DNA of 8,370 nucleotides from Deltaproteobacteria bacterium UBA6967. Lineage in GTDB: Bacteria; SAR324; NAC60-12. Shown here one piece after another: positions 5,953-8,370 of this stretch. Every line of letters begins with the position of its first letter. Position 1 is the first letter of the stretch. Location: NCBI GenBank assembly GCA_002450295.1, contig DJYX01000239.1:537-8906 (forward strand), given 5' to 3'. Below the pieces are notes generated by a model. That model saw only the letters and a program-made list of their open reading frames with translations, made no database searches and was not told the DNA's origin. The translations under genes were made by a program, and so were the position numbers.

Positions 5953-6819
5953 ATGAGCGAGAGGGCATCAACAGCAAGCAAAGTTGCTGCTGACCTGCTT
6001 GAACAACTTAACGAAAAGGTGAGGTCCGAGCTTGTTAGTCACATTGATGAATACTTTCAAAGAACGGATTTTCAAGAAGGTCTGGCTTTCCAAAATATTC
6101 CTGAACCCTCTAATCTGGCGGGGCTCCGCCAAGATTCAGGAAATAGCCAAGCAATTGAGACTCTGAAGACACAGCTTGATCAAGTTGCTGATGGTGAAAA
6201 AACTATAAGTGCTCCCTCTCCACTATCAGAAAATATAGGGGAAGAAGACCAGAAATCGAATAGTGAACAAGAATTGACACAAGCCATCACATCGCAAGAT
6301 GAAAGGCACGAAGATCTTGCGCTTGAAAATGTAGATTCCACCAAAGAAAACCTCTCTTCTTTGAAGGAAAATTCTCCAGAAAATGTAGGGGAAGAAGACC
6401 AGAAATCAAACAGCGAAAAAGAACCATTGCAAGGAACCCTTGTTGTGGGTAATAACCTCGAGGATTCTCTTCAGGAAAACATCGACCCTCCCGACATTAT
6501 TGATGCAAATCTTTTTGTTCAAGAAGAAGAAACTCCACTACCTCATGTGAATGTAGACTTTCTGATGGAAATGCCTCTCAAGGTAACTTTCGAGGTTGGA
6601 CGAACCAGAATGGACATTAAGGATCTGATTTCTCTTGGGCAAGGATCCGTTGTTGAACTTCACCGTTTTGTTGGCGAAGATCTTGATATCTTTGTGAACG
6701 GCAAGTTAGTCGCCCGTGGTGAATTGGTCGTAAGTAAAGAAAATTTTGGAGCCAAGATTTCCGAAATCATATCCCCTCAAGATCGAGTAAAACGAATGGG
6801 TGGCTTGGCTCAATTTTGA
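5953..6819 (+). CDS. FliN-like SpoA-domain protein with long acidic N-terminal region
   Basis: A 288-residue protein whose last ~90 residues are a SpoA domain of the FliN/YscQ type: VNVDFLMEMPLKVTFEVGRTRM (199-220), then LISLGQGSVVELHRFVGEDLDIFVNGKLVARGELVV, and the C-terminal IISPQDRVKRMG. FliN forms the lower C-ring of the flagellar switch; YscQ-type relatives serve type III secretion. The GRTRM, QGSVVEL, VNGKLVARGE and SPQDRVKR pieces are closest to true FliN. The N-terminal two-thirds is unusual: a short helical start (about 9-35), then an acidic, Glu/Ser/Asn-rich linker with a 15-residue duplicated unit. FliN is usually 100-150 residues, so the extension more than doubles it. No flagellar, chemotaxis or secretion gene lies nearby, so this is an orphan copy. 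The ribosome site is weak (GAAG at 5942-5945). Its composition is more A+T-rich than the sugar operon, and it is flanked by an intact and a decayed copy of the same dehydrogenase sequence. Role inferred: a C-ring component or alternative switch subunit. Confidence 0.85.
   Translation: MSERASTASKVAADLLEQLNEKVRSELVSHIDEYFQRTDFQEGLAFQNIPEPSNLAGLRQDSGNSQAIETLKTQLDQVADGEKTISAPSPLSENIGEEDQKSNSEQELTQAITSQDERHEDLALENVDSTKENLSSLKENSPENVGEEDQKSNSEKEPLQGTLVVGNNLEDSLQENIDPPDIIDANLFVQEEETPLPHVNVDFLMEMPLKVTFEVGRTRMDIKDLISLGQGSVVELHRFVGEDLDIFVNGKLVARGELVVSKENFGAKISEIISPQDRVKRMGGLAQF
6229..6423 (+). repeat. Duplicated 45-base unit inside the fliN-like gene
   Basis: The units at 6229-6273 and 6379-6423 match at 40 of 45 bases and encode ENIGEEDQKSNSEQE (residues 93-107) and ENVGEEDQKSNSEKE (143-157), exactly 50 residues apart. 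Three of the five base changes are silent. Nearby ENVDS and ENIDP may be worn traces of further units. This indicates growth of the acidic linker by internal duplication, with the peptide kept by selection or recently copied. Confidence 0.85.
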
Positions 6820-7041
6820 GGAATTGAGCTGTTTGAATTAGACCCCCACCCACCGATGAGCTTTGAGCTGCAGAACATTCTCAGCCTTTCACTAGAATAT
6901 TGAATGAAGTATTACACTTCTTCTGTTATGTGATGTGTAATGAGGAATTGATTCCTAGTGGCGTATGTTTCCAAGATCGACCTCAGGTGATGGGTTTGTT
7001 TGATCCACGAGTGCCGGCCAGTCAAAACAATTGAAATTTAG
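6820..7041 (+). pseudogene. Decayed 3' fragment of a second Gfo/Idh/MocA oxidoreductase gene
   Basis: The sequence matches the last ~70 codons of the intact dehydrogenase gene at 4844-5821. At 6846-6873, 25 of 28 bases equal 5635-5662. The reading IELFELDPHPPMSFELQ (6823-6873) aligns with FELWDQGYHPPMSLEMQ. One base is then missing (around 6874-6888). In the new frame, FTRILNEVLHFFCYVM...EELIPSG...DRPQVMGLFDPRV aligns with FTGMLTEELRCFCRVV...EEEIPQSARYADGIQVMRWIDQLV. The original frame hits TGA at 6901 and the shifted one TGA at 7032; CAATTGAAATTTAG near 7028-7041 resembles the parent's end (AGAATTGAACTCTAG). No start codon and no N-terminal 250 codons remain, so it cannot make a working enzyme. 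It fills the gap between the fliN-like gene and nrtS, and any nrtS promoter must lie in it; TGTAAT at 6936-6941 is a possible -10, with no good -35. Confidence 0.85.
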
Positions 7042-7058
7042 TGCTACAAGGCAATTCA

Positions 7059-7352
7059 ATGTACATCTCACTCAGACATCGTGGAACTGAATATGATTTG
7101 CTCGAGCTAGCATTTGGTCACGGAACCCCGAAGAAGGCCTTTCTGACCGCGCTAGTTATTGGCACCATTTTGACAACAATTAATCATGGTGATGACATTC
7201 TCTTGCGTGGTGAGTGGCCAGTATTTTGGAAAATCATTTTAACCTACTGTACTCCTTACTGCGTGACTACCTGGGGAGCTATCACTGGCAAACTTAGTAG
7301 AAGAAAAAATTCTACAGCCAAACGACCTGATGCAGATTTTGCTGCAAAGTAG
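7059..7352 (+). CDS. nrtS: Nitrate/nitrite transporter NrtS-like small membrane protein
   Basis: A 97-residue protein matching the NrtS family, small two-helix membrane proteins shown in marine cyanobacteria to import nitrate and nitrite, acting as oligomers. The core is clear: FLTALVIGTILTTINHGDDI (about 28-47) forms helix one with the conserved INHG, and FWKIILTYCTPYCVTTWGAI (about 57-76) forms helix two with the LTYxxPYCVxxxG signature. A basic tail (KLSRRKNSTAKR) would sit on the cytoplasmic side. The N-terminal ~25 residues are an extension before the core. The ATG at 7059 has AAGG seven bases upstream; a GTG at 7041 lies at the end of the upstream relic and has no ribosome site. The gene is seven bases from the cyclase gene, whose ribosome site overlaps this stop codon, so the two are almost certainly translated together. 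The family is recognised from memory of its motif; transport of nitrate, nitrite or another anion in this organism is inferred. Confidence 0.82.
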   Translation: MYISLRHRGTEYDLLELAFGHGTPKKAFLTALVIGTILTTINHGDDILLRGEWPVFWKIILTYCTPYCVTTWGAITGKLSRRKNSTAKRPDADFAAK

Positions 7353-7354
7353 GA
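7351..7354 (+). promoter_or_regulatory. Ribosome binding site of the cyclase gene embedded in the nrtS stop codon
   Basis: The nrtS stop TAG (7350-7352) and the Shine-Dalgarno AGGA (7351-7354) share two bases, and the cyclase ATG follows at 7360. Ribosomes finishing nrtS are released on the cyclase initiation site, the layout expected of translationally coupled partners. Confidence 0.75.
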
Positions 7355-7359
7355 AAACG

Positions 7360-8370
7360 ATGAACCTAGAAGAGTTATTCAACCAAAACAATATTATCGA
7401 GCTGAGTTTCTTCAATTTTAGAAACGCGATCACAGCTGCCTATTTTGCCAACAGAGATCTGGAAATTCGGCGGGTAAATAAAAACTTTAAAAAATTCTTT
7501 CCCATCTTAGGCAACGTCTCGAATGCTTACTTCCCTGATGTATTAGAACAACTTGGACTACCTGGCAGGCAGATCGATGAGTTTGTGACAGGACTGAACG
7601 AAAATGGCTCTATTCTGATTCCCCAAATAGAAATTGAAATCGAAGGAGAAATTCGGGTTTATTCGTTACTGTCTGCACAGACCCATGACGATAGCTTTTC
7701 ATATCTTAACGGTGTTCAAGGCCAGTTTGTGGACCGTACAATTGAGATGCAGCTCCGTAAAGAGAAGGAGGAGTTGCTTGAGCAAAGAATGAGAGATCAA
7801 GGTGTTATTGAAGAAAAAAGTAAACAATTGGAGATGCTGGCAAAGCGACTGGCAAAGTACCTGTCTCCACAAATTTATGAGAGTATTTTTGCAAACACCC
7901 ACAGCGACTTAGGAACACACCAGCGCAAAAACCTGACAGTTTTCTTTTCTGACATTGCTCGCTTTACAGATTTATCTGACACACTAGAGCCAGAAAAATT
8001 AGCGCGTATCATCAACAATTACCTATCAGAGATGACAACTATCGCTATCGAGTGTGGAGGCACCATTGACAAGTTCATTGGAGATGCTGTGATGGTGTTC
8101 TTTGGGGATCCAAATTCTGACGGGGAAACCGAAGATGCATTGAAATGTGTAGAAATGGCTGTGCGAATGCGACAACGTGTGAATGAATTGAGCAAATATT
8201 GGAATCGACTGGGAGCTCCAGAAGGATTGAATGTTAGGATGGGAATTGCAACAGGCTATTGCACAGTTGGGAACTTTGGGTCAGACCAACGATTGGACTA
8301 CACAGCTTTGGGGAGCCCTGTCAACCTGGCAGCCCGTCTTCAGAGCATGGCACCAAATAACGAAATCTTG
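7360..8370 (+). CDS. Class III adenylate cyclase with PAS-like region and coiled coil (3' end outside window)
   Basis: 337 codons are open to the right edge, so the protein is incomplete. Residues 1-20 are a short lead. Residues 20-125 look like a PAS-type sensor (AAYFANRDLEIRRVNKNFKKFFP at 26-48 is the usual PAS opening). Residues 126-165 form a charged coiled coil, ending in LAKYLSPQIYESIF, a common linker before this catalytic domain. The catalytic domain starts near 190. The two metal-binding aspartates are Asp198 (FFSDIARFT) and Asp242 (KFIGDAVMVFFGD). Purine-selecting residues Lys238 and Asp313 (RLDYTALG) are the adenylate type. Asn322 and Arg326 (VNLAARL) supply the transition-state residues. 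One polypeptide carries the full set, so it should act as a homodimer making cAMP. No membrane helix is present. AGGA (7351-7354) overlaps the nrtS stop, five bases before the ATG, implying translational coupling to the transporter. This suggests the cyclase is controlled by, or reports on, the NrtS substrate; that part is inference. Confidence 0.9.
   Translation, partial: MNLEELFNQNNIIELSFFNFRNAITAAYFANRDLEIRRVNKNFKKFFPILGNVSNAYFPDVLEQLGLPGRQIDEFVTGLNENGSILIPQIEIEIEGEIRVYSLLSAQTHDDSFSYLNGVQGQFVDRTIEMQLRKEKEELLEQRMRDQGVIEEKSKQLEMLAKRLAKYLSPQIYESIFANTHSDLGTHQRKNLTVFFSDIARFTDLSDTLEPEKLARIINNYLSEMTTIAIECGGTIDKFIGDAVMVFFGDPNSDGETEDALKCVEMAVRMRQRVNELSKYWNRLGAPEGLNVRMGIATGYCTVGNFGSDQRLDYTALGSPVNLAARLQSMAPNNEIL

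Noticed and set aside
6927..6945. CRP-like site before nrtS (TGTGA then ATGAG)
   Set aside because: Only the left half matches TGTGA; the right half does not resemble TCACA, and the bases are explained by decayed dehydrogenase coding sequence.
5600..7041. Insertion sequence or transposon around the fliN-like gene
   Set aside because: The flanking similarity is to a metabolic gene, in direct orientation and diverged; there is no transposase, no terminal inverted repeat and no target-site duplication that I can see.
7041..7058. GTG at 7041 as the nrtS start
   Set aside because: It has no ribosome site and falls on the end of the dehydrogenase relic, while the ATG at 7059 has AAGG at seven bases.
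7239..7902. Minus-strand open frames over nrtS and the cyclase gene
   Set aside because: They are antisense to two strongly recognised coding regions and contain Leu/Phe/Ser-rich sequence with no family resemblance.
1..8370. CRISPR arrays, tRNA, rRNA or riboswitches
   Set aside because: No regularly spaced repeats, cloverleaf-like segments or recognisable conserved RNA cores were seen on either strand by reading.

Overview
This is a bacterial window of dense, single-domain protein genes with Shine-Dalgarno sites. It suggests a motile or once-motile Gram-negative, proteobacterium-like organism: there is a periplasmic binding-protein transporter with a twin-arginine signal, a FliN-type SpoA protein, an NrtS-type nitrate/nitrite carrier and a class III cyclase of a kind common in Proteobacteria. 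I cannot name a genus. Base composition is not uniform. Sampled 60-base lines left of about 5820 run near 52-58% G+C. Most sampled lines to the right run near 40-43%, with the conserved FliN domain near 48%.

Left, minus strand (25-1222): a two-gene operon of a RidA-family deaminase followed by a 2-keto-4-pentenoate hydratase/FAH-family enzyme. It reads away from a 330-base divergent control region (1223-1555) that holds an interrupted palindrome just before the next operon.

Centre, plus strand (1556-5821): a carbohydrate-type ABC uptake operon. It has a solute-binding protein with a Tat-like signal, two MalF/MalG-type permeases and a Gfo/Idh/MocA NAD(P)-dependent oxidoreductase. A strong 12-bp hairpin capped by a GCAA tetraloop lies between the binding-protein and first-permease genes, and it argues against the first in-frame ATG of that permease. 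No ATP-binding subunit is encoded in the window. The likely logic is uptake of a sugar, polyol or sugar acid, then oxidation by the dehydrogenase, with the divergent RidA/hydratase pair possibly clearing dehydrated keto-acid intermediates. The substrate is not readable from the sequence.

Right, plus strand (5953-8370): an orphan FliN-like protein with a long acidic, internally repeated N-terminal half; then a decayed copy of the last ~70 codons of the Gfo/Idh/MocA gene (6820-7041); then a tightly coupled pair of nrtS (small two-helix nitrate/nitrite transporter) and a class III adenylate cyclase with a PAS-like N-terminal region and coiled coil. The cyclase gene runs off the right edge. The nrtS-cyclase pair is the most interesting part, since it could link nitrate/nitrite entry to cyclic-nucleotide signalling. 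The intact gene and its relic flank the fliN-like gene, which points to a duplication or insertion at this spot.
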